Assembly (NCBI GenBank): GCA_018417955.1
Contig: JACTVC010000017.1
Coordinates: 930,001-994,000, forward strand
Origin: Laccaria trichodermophora
Taxonomy: Eukaryota; Basidiomycota; Agaricomycetes; Agaricales; Hydnangiaceae
DNA length: 64,000 bases
Direction of reading: 5' to 3'
Below the pieces are notes generated by a model. It saw nothing but the letters and a program-made list of their open reading frames with translations, ran no database searches and had not been told where the DNA came from. Below are positions 12,014 through 23,682 of the stretch, one piece after another; within the stretch, counting starts at the first letter, position 1, and every line of letters begins with the position of its first letter. Both the position numbers and the translations under genes were made by a program.

Positions 12014-14075
12014 TTACTTCTTGGCAGCACGCCTCTTAAAAGAGGGTAAAATGCTCCCTTCGCGAATCCAGAAAATATATGCGAGAAGGTAGATAAAAGA
12101 GAACTGTCATACCTCGTCAGCTTTCATCGTAGGCAACGTAGATTGCCAGAACGCACATTGAACACAAGGGGCGTCATCATGAAGCCAAAATTCCGCCAAT
12201 GGTGGTTATAGAAAATATTGAACGCGGAATTGAGGAACTGGTCCGTCGTGCGAATGCTGAACTGACAGTCGGAGGTGAGGTAGCCACCTGCAAACGAAAT
12301 GAATGGCTTCATGTATTCGCCGCAGGTCATCCCGCTAGGTAGGGTGATCGACACGAATTCGACGGGTGAGCAGGATACTTGTTGGCCACCGATCGCGATA
12401 GCTGTGATACAGATGAGAGATAATTGCTAACGAAAGAGAGAAAGACGATAACGAACCTTGTCCGAGAAGGCCTTCGATCAAATAGGTATATGGTGACAGG
12501 CGATACCTACAAACACGCATATCAGCCTTGGTGAAAGGAAGAACGGGCACACAAATCCAACACCGCCAGCCAAGTTGTGCAAAGGGTTGCAGTACGCCGT
12601 TACTAAATTACCATGTTAGCACTCAGACAGATCAGTGATTCTGCATAAGATACTCCCAAGGTAGATTAAGAACGAGAATGGCAGGGCTGCAATTCCTGCA
12701 CTTAGTACCATTGCTGCGACGGCCTGTGGGTGAAGGTGTTGGTTGTGTGAGGATTGTGAGGCGATCAGCAGCTTACTCAGTGTGCAATCGTAGTGTAGTA
12801 AAGTGGGAACACGATTCCCAGCATTAAATAGGTACACCCGCCTTGTGAGGTCTCAAAACCCATGGTCCAGAACCACGTCAAGAGTAACAGAGTGGCTCCT
12901 AGAATATTCTAAGGGAGTTCAATGAGGACCTGCGAAGTAACGAGCGTAGTCCAGTTGTGCATCTTACTAGGATGTTCACGAATCTCATAGACGTTTCTCA
13001 TCTCAATGAAAGGAACTTGAAGTTGATCCGAGAGGGGACACTGGACAGAGAGTCAACTGCCGGCTCTACAGAGAGAAAAAGGCTGCCTACCTGAGGATCG
13101 TTGCCATGAAGATCGCGAAGAGCTTGTTTTGCGTGCCTTGGATATTATGCTTAGCCTTGAAGAACGTGAACCCGATGAAAAGACCGCTAACAATGTTCAG
13201 GATGAGTTTCGCCATGAGGTACGTGGGGTTTCTCCAGTGCACTTCCACATCACGCTTTAGGAATTCCAGCACTTGGTATGCCCAAGGATTGGCAAATTCG
13301 GTATGTATGGATGCGGCAATTGCTGGCCGGTTACGACCTTCAACGTGGATAGCTTCAATTTCCCGCTGGGTCTCCTTTGACTCCTGGAATGATTGCCAGA
13401 GTTGATACCAATCTTGTTCGCTCGTAGCGGTTGAACCAGCTCCGATGACGTCCAGCATGTACTCCGCACTACATCATGGGCAAACTTAACTGAGCGTTCT
13501 TGTCAGGCAAATAAGAACTCACGGATTTTCGTCATCAAGACCAGGCAGTGCCCAATTCTTCTCAAAGTACTCAATCAATGTGGTGGCGTTTCGACCAAGG
13601 TCACCGAAGTAGGCAGTGCGACCACCCTTTTGAAGAAGTAGAAACCTGCCGAAAACCTTACAATGATAGTGTTAAACATTGTGTGGAAGAAGAGCCGACG
13701 GAATCGTACTTGGATTGACTCCGCTGACGGCTGACGTATCCTGGAAGACGCAGAAAAGTCAGGGAAGAACATGTCCTAGAACGGCGAGGAAATCCGTGAA
13801 AAGAATGGCCTGTCCGTTATCTGCAAAACTCCTCAGGAATGACATGATTGCGCAAGCTCTTTGGGAGTCAAGACCTGACGTAGGTTCGTCAAAGGACAAC
13901 AAGAGTTTAGGCTAATCATGGTAGGCGTCAGTTGAAGCACATGGCAGTCGTTGGTGGGAGACTGACCTTCGCTGCAAGTTCAACAGCAATAGTAGTTCGC
14001 TTCCGATGCTCGATGCCAATAGATTCAACAGAACTGTTTGCATATTTCTCAAGACCACTCGGACAGACGCCAACT
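12014..14075 (-). pseudogene. 5'-truncated PDR-type ABCG transporter relic
   Basis: The minus strand carries the second half of a pleiotropic-drug-resistance ABC transporter. Recognisable pieces in order are an ABC signature region (GIEHRKRTTIAVELAAK), Walker B and D-loop ([15 protein letters not shown]), the downstream QPSAE box, AYFGDLGRN, a linker ending in the first helices of TMD2 (NPTYLMAKLILNIVSGLF), later helices, the PDR C-terminal Cys-rich loop (MTCGEYMKPF, SDCQFSIRTTDQFL) and a Lys-rich end (KRRAAKK stop). Several introns are still recognisable. Walker A and the whole first half are absent, one donor reads GA instead of GT near 13796, and the frame is broken at several points. Family known role: drug and lipid export at the plasma membrane. 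This copy is very unlikely to work. Confidence 0.8.
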
Positions 14076-14517
14076 GACCCGTTTTGTTGAGACTCGAAGG
14101 TCGTGGTTGAGCTTGTTGATGGACGCTGTGGCCATGGATAACGGTGAGCACGATCCATCAAAGTGTAGCGATGGTGACTGACCTTGCCTCTGACCACCAC
14201 GTCGATAGCATTCAGCGCCCATTCGTACACCAAATTCTTAATCTCGGCCCTTGCGACGCGTACTTAGTATGACGGCGGACGCGACGTATGTTTCAGAGGT
14301 GGTTGTTCAGAGATGGTCGTTCTAGGACATAGGTAAGTCATTGACAATGGCTTGAGGGCTGCCGTGAAAACCTACCATAATTGTGCACTTTCAGACATGC
14401 GTCGTCGACAGAGCATGCAGGGAGGGGACACGTTGTGTGGATTGGGGGAACGGCTCTTCTAATGCGTACGCTTTCTAATTTCCTTTTTTCCTCGCTTGGC
14501 TGATCATTCTCTACTAG

Positions 14518-15212
14518 TACTTTCCCAAGCTCTTCTCTCGTGGCCCATCGCCCTATCGCAAGCTCTTCTTCATCCCTATCCTCTGCGCAAACATCTGGAT
14601 ACTTCTGGCCTACGGTTTTATGTCCAGGAATGGTCTACATGGTTCCAATCTGTACGTCGTCATCAACCCTCGTGAATCTGAATCTACATTGAGCTCATTG
14701 CCTAGACACGTGTGAGTACGCCTCATTCTATAACGGAGTCTCACCACGAGCACAACGCGCAGGTCCTGCAATTGTCGGTGCTGAACGGCACCTTCAACTT
14801 CCAGGATGTCCACGTCTAGATTTGGCCACCATGCTGACATTCCCGTTACCAACTTCATTTCCCGCGCTGATGTTACCGGACAAGTTCTTGTCTTTCGTCT
14901 GGTCTAACGTCGTTTCTAGGCAACAGGCAATGGAAGGAAGCTTGCGGCCTTGGCTCTGACCCTTACTATATCGTGGGTCGTGTTCACGAATCCCAAGGTG
15001 GTTTTACTAGCGCTTACGTCTTCGCAGGTTTTTTCAGTCTGTTCTTCCTCCACAAGCGTGTTCGTGCTCGTCGCGAGTCTCGTCTCAGACTGGAAGGTGC
15101 TGAGGTGGGTCAGGTGGTTCCAAACAACGACTACAGCGCCACTTCGCGTCCTCGGCCCCAGCGCCCTGTTTATGATCCCCCAGATGCCCCCATGGCCAGG
15201 TGGATCTTCTGA
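14518..15212 (+). pseudogene. Decayed membrane-protein gene
   Basis: Coherent protein pieces run along the plus strand: a first hydrophobic helix (KLFFIPILCANIWILLAYGF), a lumenal-looking domain (VLNGTFNFQDVHV, then HADIPVTNFISRADVTGQ), then GNRQWKEACGLGSDPYYIVG, a second helix (FTSAYVFAGFFSLFFLHKR) and a basic, Pro-rich tail ending MARWIF. A TAG and frameshift interrupt it near 14817, and the spacing between LVFRL and GNRQW (18 nt) is too short for an intron, which suggests a deletion inside a former intron. Family not recognised. The long minus-strand frame opposite (14916-15404) is judged to be a shadow. Confidence 0.4.
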
Positions 15213-15782
15213 GCTGAATGCAGTGCCGTAATCGTCGGAAAAAAGGTCGGATGTGAAGGAGGGGAAGGTGAGGGCTGCGAAGAAATTGGACCAAGTCTCC
15301 GATGGAATGTCAATGGATCTAAAGGCGAGGGTGGTGATGTACTCTCCTTTGAGTTGAAGCGTGGACAGGCAGCATTTTGCAGTGCACATACTCAAGAATT
15401 TCAAAACGAGGTGGCGATTTTCTGGCTGCGCTATCTCATACTTGTAGTACCCAAATTAAAGCCACTTTCTATGATCCTGTCTTACTCTTTGAGAGTGAGA
15501 AACACGACGTTGGATACAAGTTAAATGGTGCGCAATTCCCAACTCGATTTAAACCGGTGAACTGAAATCTGACGATCAGATCTAGCTGGAGATAACGGAG
15601 CGTGACGTGACTCGATCAGCCTCATTGCGATTCTAATTTATTCACACTATGTGAGGACATCTCTGAATACGAAAGTGCGGCGATCACTGTGCGGCAGATC
15701 TGTGCGGCGATCCGGGTCACGTGTTTGTTGGCCAAACAATAGAGACGCGTCAACACAAGTACAACATACAAGGGCGACGCGT

Positions 15783-16470
15783 TTACCTTGCTCGCTCAGC
15801 CGCAAACTTCGTAGCTATCAACCATGAATAAATTATATTATGGTAACTACACATTCTGATGAAGGAACGGGAGGGCGTGCTGTCGTATGGGAATGGCAGT
15901 ACTAATGGCGCACGCTTGTCGCCTTTGTCGAAAACTGGCGACATATGGGAGGAGGATGCAAAGGGCGTGGTGTCGTACGGGGATGGCAGTAGTAACGGCG
16001 CATGCTTGTCAGGCATGCTGTCGTTCCAAGAGTGATGTGGTGCGTGGTCTAAGCCCAAGGAAGCTGCAAGGGCAGCCTGAAACTCTCGCTCTTCCTGTTC
16101 TTCTGCCTCTGCTTGAGCACGTTCCCTTTCTAACTGCTCCTTTTCCTCCAGTATGCATCGATTTTTCATCTCGCGCACAGGATTCGGCCAGTCGTCGAAA
16201 GGAGGCCGAGCGAACAGTTAGAGGAGATGTCGTTAGTGGAGGTTGCAAGAGGGAGGTCAAAAAGAGGGGATGGTGGCCGAAATAAATAGGGACGTGGGGC
16301 TGGCATAAGGTGGACAATTTTTTTTCCTTTCGTGTTTTGAAAGCATATCGCGGCAGTGAGAGAAGATCCTGCACCCCCCTTTGGCAATGCAACAGTTCTT
16401 GCATAGCGTGTTCGCGCCTTTCGTGCAGGTGGTGGTACATTGTTTGTCGACAGACGAGAGGAATGGCAAG
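15783..16470 (-). pseudogene. Decayed Cys-rich dispersed-element protein
   Basis: The minus strand encodes a Cys motif (CTTTCTKGANTLCKNCCIAK, then GGCRIFSH) followed in another frame by FDDWPNPVREMKNR and a charged helix (EEKEQLERERAQAEAEEQEE) leading into EFQAALAASLG, which resembles a ubiquitin-interacting helix. Proteins with this Cys pattern and acidic helix are multi-copy in mushroom genomes and often sit with transposon-like sequence. The Cys part and the helix are in different frames with no clear intron between them, and the C-terminal linker is internally duplicated, so this copy is judged inactive. A plus-strand open piece at 16500-16700 overlaps part of the region and was not accepted. 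Confidence 0.45.
15871..16012. repeat. Tandem duplication of about 90 bp
   Basis: A block beginning AGGGCGTGCTGTCGTATGGG (15871) recurs near 15961 with a few changes. It lies in the linker of the Cys-motif relic and gives the twin peptides LLLPSPYDTTP and LVLPFPYDSTP on the minus strand. Confidence 0.7.
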
Positions 16471-17029
16471 CGATCTGCTTGTGAGAGCTAGAGCCAGATA
16501 AGATGCCAAGGGCGGGCGAGCGGCGACCGATGTGCTAGCACCACTTTGGGAAGATGTAATGGTAAGTATCCGCACCCGTTGCACTTGAAGTTGCTATTGG
16601 TTATGGTTCAACTCCCCAGCGTATGCAAAGAATGACTTACATGAAGCTAAAGATGCCCTGGCGCAATACCAGAGGCTGCAGCAGCAGGGCCCCAAACAGG
16701 TAATGTATTCCTGCAATTCGGCGGTGTGGCTATGTGGAAGTTTTGGGTCTGTCATTATGGTGATAAAGAAAAGATTGTGGGAGTGTCGAAGTCGTAAATA
16801 GAAGAAAGGAAGGAGGGAGGCGCTTGCTCAGCGCCGTCCTGGATGACAGTGGGCGAGCGACGCGTGTGGGCAGCTCTCAGAACGGTCACAACAGCGCTCA
16901 ACAGATTGTCCCGTGACTGGACGGGAGTTGCCGCTGCACCAGTCGCCGCACAGTGCGGCGGTTTTTTGCCGCACTTTCGAATTCAGAGATTTTCTGCACT
17001 ATGTTCAATGATCGAAACTGTGAACATAA

Positions 17030-17340
17030 TTTGAATATCATCAAGATCTATCCTGTGAATATATCAAGATGAAATTTAGAATATATCTGGTGAATAAATT
17101 CTAAATCTAGTTTCCAATATATCCTGCATCTATTCAGCGACTAAAATTTCAAATATGATCAGCATATATTCTTTGCTTAAAATGGATTGAATAAACTCTA
17201 AATATAAGCACAGAATAAAACAGAAACATATTGAAGAATAAATTTTAAATATCTTCAAAATATAAACATTGAATTTGAGTTTAAAGATATTTTAAATTTA
17301 TCCTCTGTATATTCAAAGTTTATTCACTGAATATATAAGC
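17030..17340. repeat. AT-rich block of degenerate short repeats
   Basis: About 310 bp of very AT-rich sequence built from variants of AATATATC, TTCAAATAT and GAATAAA words, sharply bounded on both sides by sequence of normal composition. It lies between the relic-rich left part and the CLA4 promoter. Nothing is encoded. A decayed MITE, a satellite fragment or a TpA-rich decay product are all possible. Confidence 0.6.
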
Positions 17341-17919
17341 CCATGCCCGCAGTGAGTGGTCCATCACATGTGGGTCGGTCACCTTCCCTTTGAGAATGAA
17401 AGATCATATGTACCCTCTTGCACGGTGGGCGACAAATGCAGACATCTGACAAAGCGATGAATTTCTGGGTGAAAATGAGTTGCGGGCTCCTTCGGCTTAC
17501 CGCGAAAATCCCAAGAAATCGATGTTGTGGTGGAGTGAAGCATTCCAATTTCCTTGGAATATTTTGGCTTGGATTGAATTTCAGTTTCCTTGACGATTGC
17601 TTGTTCACGATGAAGGGGCGACGGATAGATCCGACCAGTGGCGATGCGTCCGCAAACAAGACGATTTACGTCTCAGAAGTCGACGAGCCACAGATTTCTT
17701 GCTGACCTTGAGCGTTGCTCATCATCTTCAACATCGACGGCGACAGCGACCATCGCGACGACAACCCCCTTTATACCCCTCGTCTGAACGATCCTTGCCG
17801 CCCCTGCGAGTCAGAGCCTCCCTCTGATCGCCAATCCGACCTTGGAATCCACGTATCACAACCAGGCAAGAGAACTGGACCTCTAGACGTTGACACCGGA
17901 TCTCCTTGTCTCTGGAGCC

Positions 17920-20841
17920 ATGTCTTATCATCAGGTCACGGCGGCCTCGTTGACCCCTTCGCGCGCGCCTCCGGCGCCTCCAAACGACGGCAGGACGCCT
18001 TTATACTCCACTAACACGGCTCTTGCCAACGCGGGATACAACAACACTTTCACTTTCACCCCAGCATCGCCTTCTGGCTCTTCTTATGCTTTTCCATACT
18101 CTGGTATCGGTGGCACTCCCAATCGAGGGCCCGATGACTCTCTCAACAATTCCCAAGTAGTCAGGAGTGGGGGCGTTAGCATGAAAGAGGATGGTTTTGG
18201 AAACTGGTTATGGCAACGGAAATGGCTGGTTCTTAAGGAGCTGTCTTTGGCGATTCATAAGAGCGAGGTAAGTGATAACCTTTTGTCCCTGTCTACTGCT
18301 GATTGATGGCGCGCCATGCAGTCGGCTCCTTCGCAATCTGTGATCATGCTAAGGGACATATCCAACATTGAGCGTACCGACTTGAAGCCCTATTGTCTAC
18401 TACTAGAGACTAAAGACAAGCGGTACTTTCTTTCACTCAAAAACGACGAAGAGCTGTACGGGTGGCAGGACGACGTGTATTCACGAAGCCCACTCATGGG
18501 TGTGAGTAACCCAACAAACTTTGTGCACAAGGTGCATGTGGGCTTTGACCCTGTTTCTGGCGCTTTTACGGTGTGTTCATTTGTCTACTCGCAAAGGCAA
18601 TACAGTGACACGGGAGATAGGGCCTGCCCGAGCAATGGAGCAAACTTCTGACAAAGTCGGCTATCACACGGGAAGACTACGCAAAAGACCCCCAAGCCGT
18701 CCTCGACGTCCTTGAATTCTATACAGATCACCAGAAACGGGAATTGGAGGACATGTCCATGGGTGAGTTGTCCGATTTGTCGGATGGTGTTTCAGGCTTC
18801 TGACAGGTGACAGGCGCGCCTGCCCGGTTCAACGCCGGTACGGGTTTGGGCGGAATGAGTAAGATCAGTCCAATTCCCAACGGCGTGGTGGATAGGCCAC
18901 TCGTCAAACGCCAGGAAACGTCTCCTCCCGGCTTAGGCTCTGACACAAACAACCTCTCCACTGCTGCGGCCCGAGCTGCTGAGCTCGTCAATGGTGCTCA
19001 CGTCGCTAGTGCTGTCTCATCTGTTCAAGGTCCTCGAGCACCTCAACAGTTCTCGTCTAACGTTCCTCAATCATCCCGCGTTGCCCCTCCACGACCTTTG
19101 GTATCCGCTACCAGACCCCCACCCCAGCCACCAACTGCTAAGAATGATGTCACTCCTTCCTCTGATGACCTTCGTTCCCGCCTCAAGGCCACTGGCCCGC
19201 CGGGATCGACCAACCTTGTACCTCTGAGGAAAGAAACCACGCCCGCCCAGACAACTTTGCAACAAGCCCAGACCCGGCAGCAAGAGCGACAGCAAGAGCA
19301 ACGGGAGAGGGAGCGAGAACAGCAACAACAACGGCAGATTGAGCAGAAGCAACAACGACAAGAGGAGCAGAGGCAACAAGATCAATGGCAACGGCAGCAA
19401 GACGAGCAGCAACAACGGCAGGAATCACAGTCGCAGCCGCGTCAGCCTTCACCCTACAAGCAGCAAGAACAGCAACAGCCTCGTCCGACGATGGGCGCCC
19501 CGTCCAAATCATCGCCAGCCAATACCAACCCTGCTACGCAGCCTGCCAGCGGACCGGCTGGTGCTTTGGAAGGCCCACCGCCCGTGATGCCCTTACAGCC
19601 CAAGAAGGTGCAGATTCAGGCGCAGGAGAAGCCACCGAAGCCTGCACCCGCGGGGGGTGTGGCTGCTGCTGCTGCCGCGCTGGAGAAGCCCAAGGAGAAG
19701 GAGAAGAGGATCAGCACGATGACTGAGGTTCAGATCATGGAGAAGCTTAGGCAGGTGGTGTGTGATGACGATCCGAAGTTAATCTATAGCAAGATCAAGA
19801 AAGTCGGACAAGGGTGGGTGATCATCATGCTTCCTTCCTTGTTCTCTCTCTTTTCGTTCAATGGGAGGCTGATGACTGTCTAGGGCTTCGGGACATGTGT
19901 ATGTGGCGAAGACATTGGCGACGGGAAAGAAGGTGGCGATCAAGGAGATGGATCTCTCGCACCAGCCGCGAAAGGAGCTCATCGTGAATGAGATTTTGGT
20001 CATGAAAGAGTCCCAGCATCCGAACATTGTGAACTTTTTGGAATCATACCTGGTGAAGAACAACGAGCTTTGGGTGGTTATGGAGTATATGGAAGGAGGC
20101 GCTCTGACAGATATCATTGAGAACAATTCATTAGAGGAGGACCAAATCTCGAGCATCTGCTTCGAGGTGATCATCCTTATTGTCTTTTCCCTTGCAGTGC
20201 TAATTTGCCTTTTCTCGATAGACGTGCAAGGGACTGGGTCACCTGCACAGCCAGAGCATCATCCATCGTGACATTAAATCGGATAACGTCCTTCTGGATG
20301 CCCAAGGCCGAGTCAAAATCAGTACGATTTCAGTCTTTCGGCGATTTTGACTTCGCAGCTGACCCCGCCTGCAGCTGATTTCGGCTTTTGCGCCAAACTC
20401 ACGGACCAGAAGTCCAAACGAGCGACTATGGTTGGTACGCCGTACTGGATGGCACCTGAGGTCGTCAAACAGAAAGAGTATGGCGCGAAGGTGGATATCT
20501 GGTCCCTGGGTATCATGGCGATCGAGATGATCGAAAATGAGCCGCCTTATCTGGATGAAGAGCCTTTGAAGGCTCTGTATTTGATTGCAACCAACGGAAC
20601 TCCAACGTTGAAGAAGCCGGAGGCGCTGAGCAGGGAGCTGAAGGGCTTCTTGGCTGTTTGTTTATGTGTTGATGTCGCGAGTAGGGCGACTGCTAACGAG
20701 CTTCTTGAGGTGAGGGATCTACCTATCGTCGAAGAACTCCGGCTGATGATCGTGGTTCATTAGCACGAATTCCTCAAGAAGGCCTGTGCCCTCTCAGGCC
20801 TTGCACCTCTGCTCCGGTTCAAGACCAAGCAGGGGTCATGA
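17920..20841 (+). CDS. CLA4: PAK-family kinase Cla4 (PH, CRIB, kinase)
   Basis: Eight exons: 17920-18267, 18322-18570, 18621-18762, 18814-19813, 19884-20166, 20222-20321, 20375-20709 and 20764-20841, giving 844 aa. Order of domains: a PH domain over about residues 85-170 ([10 protein letters not shown] to [10 protein letters not shown]), a CRIB motif at 177-192 ([16 protein letters not shown]), a long Pro/Gln/Arg-rich linker, and a kinase domain from about 570. Visible catalytic elements are the Gly loop GQGASG, Lys600 in VAIK, HRD 689-691, DFG 709-711 and APE 734-736. PH plus CRIB plus kinase is the Cla4 arrangement, distinct from Ste20, which lacks PH. The known role is as a Cdc42/Rac effector in septin organisation, polarity and cytokinesis. 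All key residues are present, so it looks functional. Confidence 0.92.
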
Positions 20842-21869
20842 ACATGATTTCGTCGCATATGTTTTTTGGATTCCGATGTATCTCTATCCATAACGGGGAC
20901 ATTCTGGTATGTATGTTTGTGCTTTGACAGACTTACGCGAAATGTTTCTTTCCCCTCCTACCTATCGGCCGCCCTCTTGCTTCTTCTCCACACCTGCTAC
21001 TACATGTTATACGACTGTACATATCTGGCCTTTGCACCACAACCTTCCTTAATTTCAACCCTCTCCCTCGGTTGTGTGTGCTTCCTTACTTTCTTTCACT
21101 CCTGTCTTGTGATTTTACCTGATGCCTCCCGTTTCTTTTACCTATTCCCCAAAACTAAGTTCATTTGTTGATACTATTACTACTGGTTTTCCTCGGTGTC
21201 GATGGTATGCATATTGTTCCTGGAATCAATGATAACAAGAATATCACTGTAATGGCGCGTCCTTCAGGCTAATTCAACATGCGAAGCTGGATGCGTTTCG
21301 ACGACTCCCTCTGGAGCTCGACTCTCGAGAGAGTTGGAGCAAAGTTGAAGGGTTGAGTAAAATTTGGATCCGATGTTTTGATCTTCTACTGTACCACCAT
21401 CAAGCCGCTCCACCAACTTGGTCCAATACCTCCCTCCCATTCCGAATTCCTCCTCCCACGTATCAGTCAATCGTGTCAAGCTGTCAAGTCATCTCGGCAA
21501 GACCTGAAGGACTCAGCCGACTGTAAAGCTTGCGCAGCAGGCCGCGAGGAACATCATCTCGTCAAACTCAAGCCTGGGTGTGGCCATTCAATCTATCAGT
21601 CAAGGTGCTGGAGATCATTTCTTTCAGGGGGCAGTCGGTGCTTAAGCAACTCCTACTTCCATATTCAGGCTTGTTGAGGGCTCAAAGATCAAAATTGTTC
21701 GAAAGAAGGCAATAAAAAAACTCCGTGAACTTTGAAGCCTGGACAGAGCTGGACAGCTGACGGCAGACGACTGTCCCTCAAACCAGGGACATTGTAGTTT
21801 TCATTGTTCAAAGCTGGTGCCTGATGTCGAGCCACTCAAGCTCTACCGGTGTTTCCTTCTCGTTGGAGA
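20842..21869. other. CLA4 3' region and intergenic DNA
   Basis: No gene was found. The part just after the CLA4 stop is pyrimidine-rich and probably holds the 3' UTR. The rest, up to the TATA box of the next gene, has only short unsupported frames. Confidence 0.5.
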
Positions 21870-21878
21870 TATATAAAG
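21870..21878 (+). promoter_or_regulatory. TATA box of GTPase copy 1
   Basis: TATATAAAG lies 60 nt before the ATG at 21930, a normal distance for a fungal core promoter. GTPase copies 2 and 4 have a weaker AGTATAAGGAG at about 28896 and 43604, close to 100 nt before their ATGs. Confidence 0.6.
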
Positions 21879-21929
21879 GCCTTCATAAAGCTTGCGAGGT
21901 CCATATTTCTTACAACTCCCGTATACACC

Positions 21930-23429
21930 ATGAGCGAGCCTGCAAAGTAAGTCTCGCCGTTCAGCAGTCACTGTTTACCTGACCTTGCTATTTCATAGCA
22001 CCGTCGAGCTTCTAGCCAAGGGTATCGTCAACTTTACCAGGGGTAAGGAAAGCATTACCATTTTACTTGTTGGTGAGTCATTCTTTCGGCCAGTAATTCG
22101 TAAGCCAAGTAACTATCCGTTTCAAATCAGGCGAGACTGGTACCGGGAAGACCAGCCTGCTGGCTCTCCTCGTAAACGTGCTTCAAGGCCGCTCACTTGC
22201 CGAGTATGATTTGCAGCCTTACGATCTTAACAACGAGATGGGCGGATCGGCATCGCAGACACAAACCATCCATGCCAGGCTTTATGAATTCTACAGCGTG
22301 AATGGAGTGAAGATTGCCGTGCTTGATACCCCTGGCTTGGCCGACACACGCGGGCTTCAGAGGGACGAGCAACATAAGGCCAGCATTGTTACTGCCATTC
22401 GGGATAACATTTCAGAGGTTACGGCAGTCATTATCGTCGCAAACGGTACAACGCCGCGCCTGGGCTGTACAACCGACTACGCCATAAGTACCCTCACCTC
22501 CATCCTTCCTCGCAGCCTTGCTGTAAGCCCTTTTTCCTTGTTAGTAGATTATCGCCTAACCCTAGGTTTAACCAACAGAATAATATCTCTATTCTCTTCA
22601 CCCATGTTTCGACTCCTCTTGCTTGGTCCTTCGACCACGATAGCCTTCCCGTCGAGCTCAGGCATACCAAACGGTTTCTGCTCGAAAATCCCATCGGCAT
22701 GCGCAAGAAGTACTTGGCGGTCGCCGAGCAGGAGGATCGTGAGCCTTTGGAAGAATTGGAGCAGGCAGTCAACCAAAGCCATCGAATCGCGTTGAAGGCG
22801 TTGGTCAATATGTTCAATTGGCTGGATACCGTGCAGCCTGAACCTACTGCAGAGATCATCTTGCTCTACGATCAGTCCATGAAGATCGAGAGCGACATCT
22901 CCACAATTCTAGCTCGAATGAGCAAAGTTTCAGAGAAGAGGAATAAGCTTCAGAACTCAATCTCATCATTAGAGGCTATCAGATTGGTGTGTTGAATCCA
23001 CTCTTTGTTGCATCTCAATGATTGAGTCGTTCCCAGACTGCGAAGGCGTACGAGAACATTCTTGGCGTCCCGGAGGCCCAGAAGCGCTACGAGGAGGCAA
23101 GCTGGCAGTTAAACATGACAGAAGTACAAATTTCGGCTATCCAGCGGGACATCGACGAGATCACCGCAGAGATAGCATGGTCAGCCTCAAACATTGACAC
23201 GCTCGCTGAGCGGTACTCTGAGCTTTCTCTTTCTGGGAGCTTCGCAGTTCAGCTCAAGAAGTCAGTTAAGCATCTCGAGGTGCACCTCCAGAGTACCCTC
23301 GCCAAGGGCGGCGACGCCGAGACTATCAAGCAGATCCAGGCAAGCTTGGAACAACTCAAGACAAAGCTGGCCTTACTTGAGCAGGCGGCAGTTGCGGCTA
23401 AGCACAAGATTTCCAACCACACTGGATGA
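21930..23429 (+). CDS. AIG1-like P-loop GTPase, copy 1 (no Cys/His module)
   Basis: Exons 21930-21946, 21999-22072, 22131-22522, 22579-22986 and 23037-23429; 427 aa. Walker A is GETGTGKTS at 31-39, and the G3 motif is LDTPGLADTRG. The segment EVTAVIIVANGTTPRLG and the FTHV strand follow, as in the AIG1/GIMAP-type TRAFAC GTPases; no classical NKxD is seen. The second half is helical and predicted to form coiled coils (LAERYSELSLSGSF, KQIQASLEQLKTKL). Compared with copies 2, 4 and 5 it lacks the Cys/His-rich segment of about 85 residues before the last coiled coil, and its third intron has a normal GT donor. It stands 5.5 kb upstream of the duplicated modules and is the most diverged copy. A cytosolic or membrane-associated scaffold GTPase is likely; the biological role is unknown. 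Confidence 0.85.
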
Positions 23430-23682
23430 TCCGGTGGGCTGGGCGGGCCAAGGGCGGGCGCGGGTGATTTTGAAGCAGCGGACAGTTGCGGACAAAGAAA
23501 GTCATCTAGTAAATTGATATCTTGGGGACAACAATAGACGACTTCCCATACATAAGGTCTAGAAACCTAGATTATAGGTATTTCGGCAACCAATGGGCAA
23601 CTCACTTTTTGACTTGTTGCCACGGCGGTCGAGTATTTGGCAAATGTGATTGCGATAAACAAACACCTTCAAGTTATCGACA

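Noticed and set aside
14916..15404. 162-residue minus-strand frame
   Set aside because: It runs opposite readable pieces of the decayed membrane protein and has no motif of its own.
16500..16700. Plus-strand coding-like pieces (RAATDVLAPLWEDVM, then after a possible intron NDLHEAKDALAQYQRLQQQG)
   Set aside because: No start, no further exons and partial overlap with the Cys-motif relic on the other strand. The two pieces look protein-like but could not be built into a gene.
17597..17827. Basic plus-strand frame upstream of CLA4
   Set aside because: It lies in the likely CLA4 5' UTR and promoter and has no homology that I can see.
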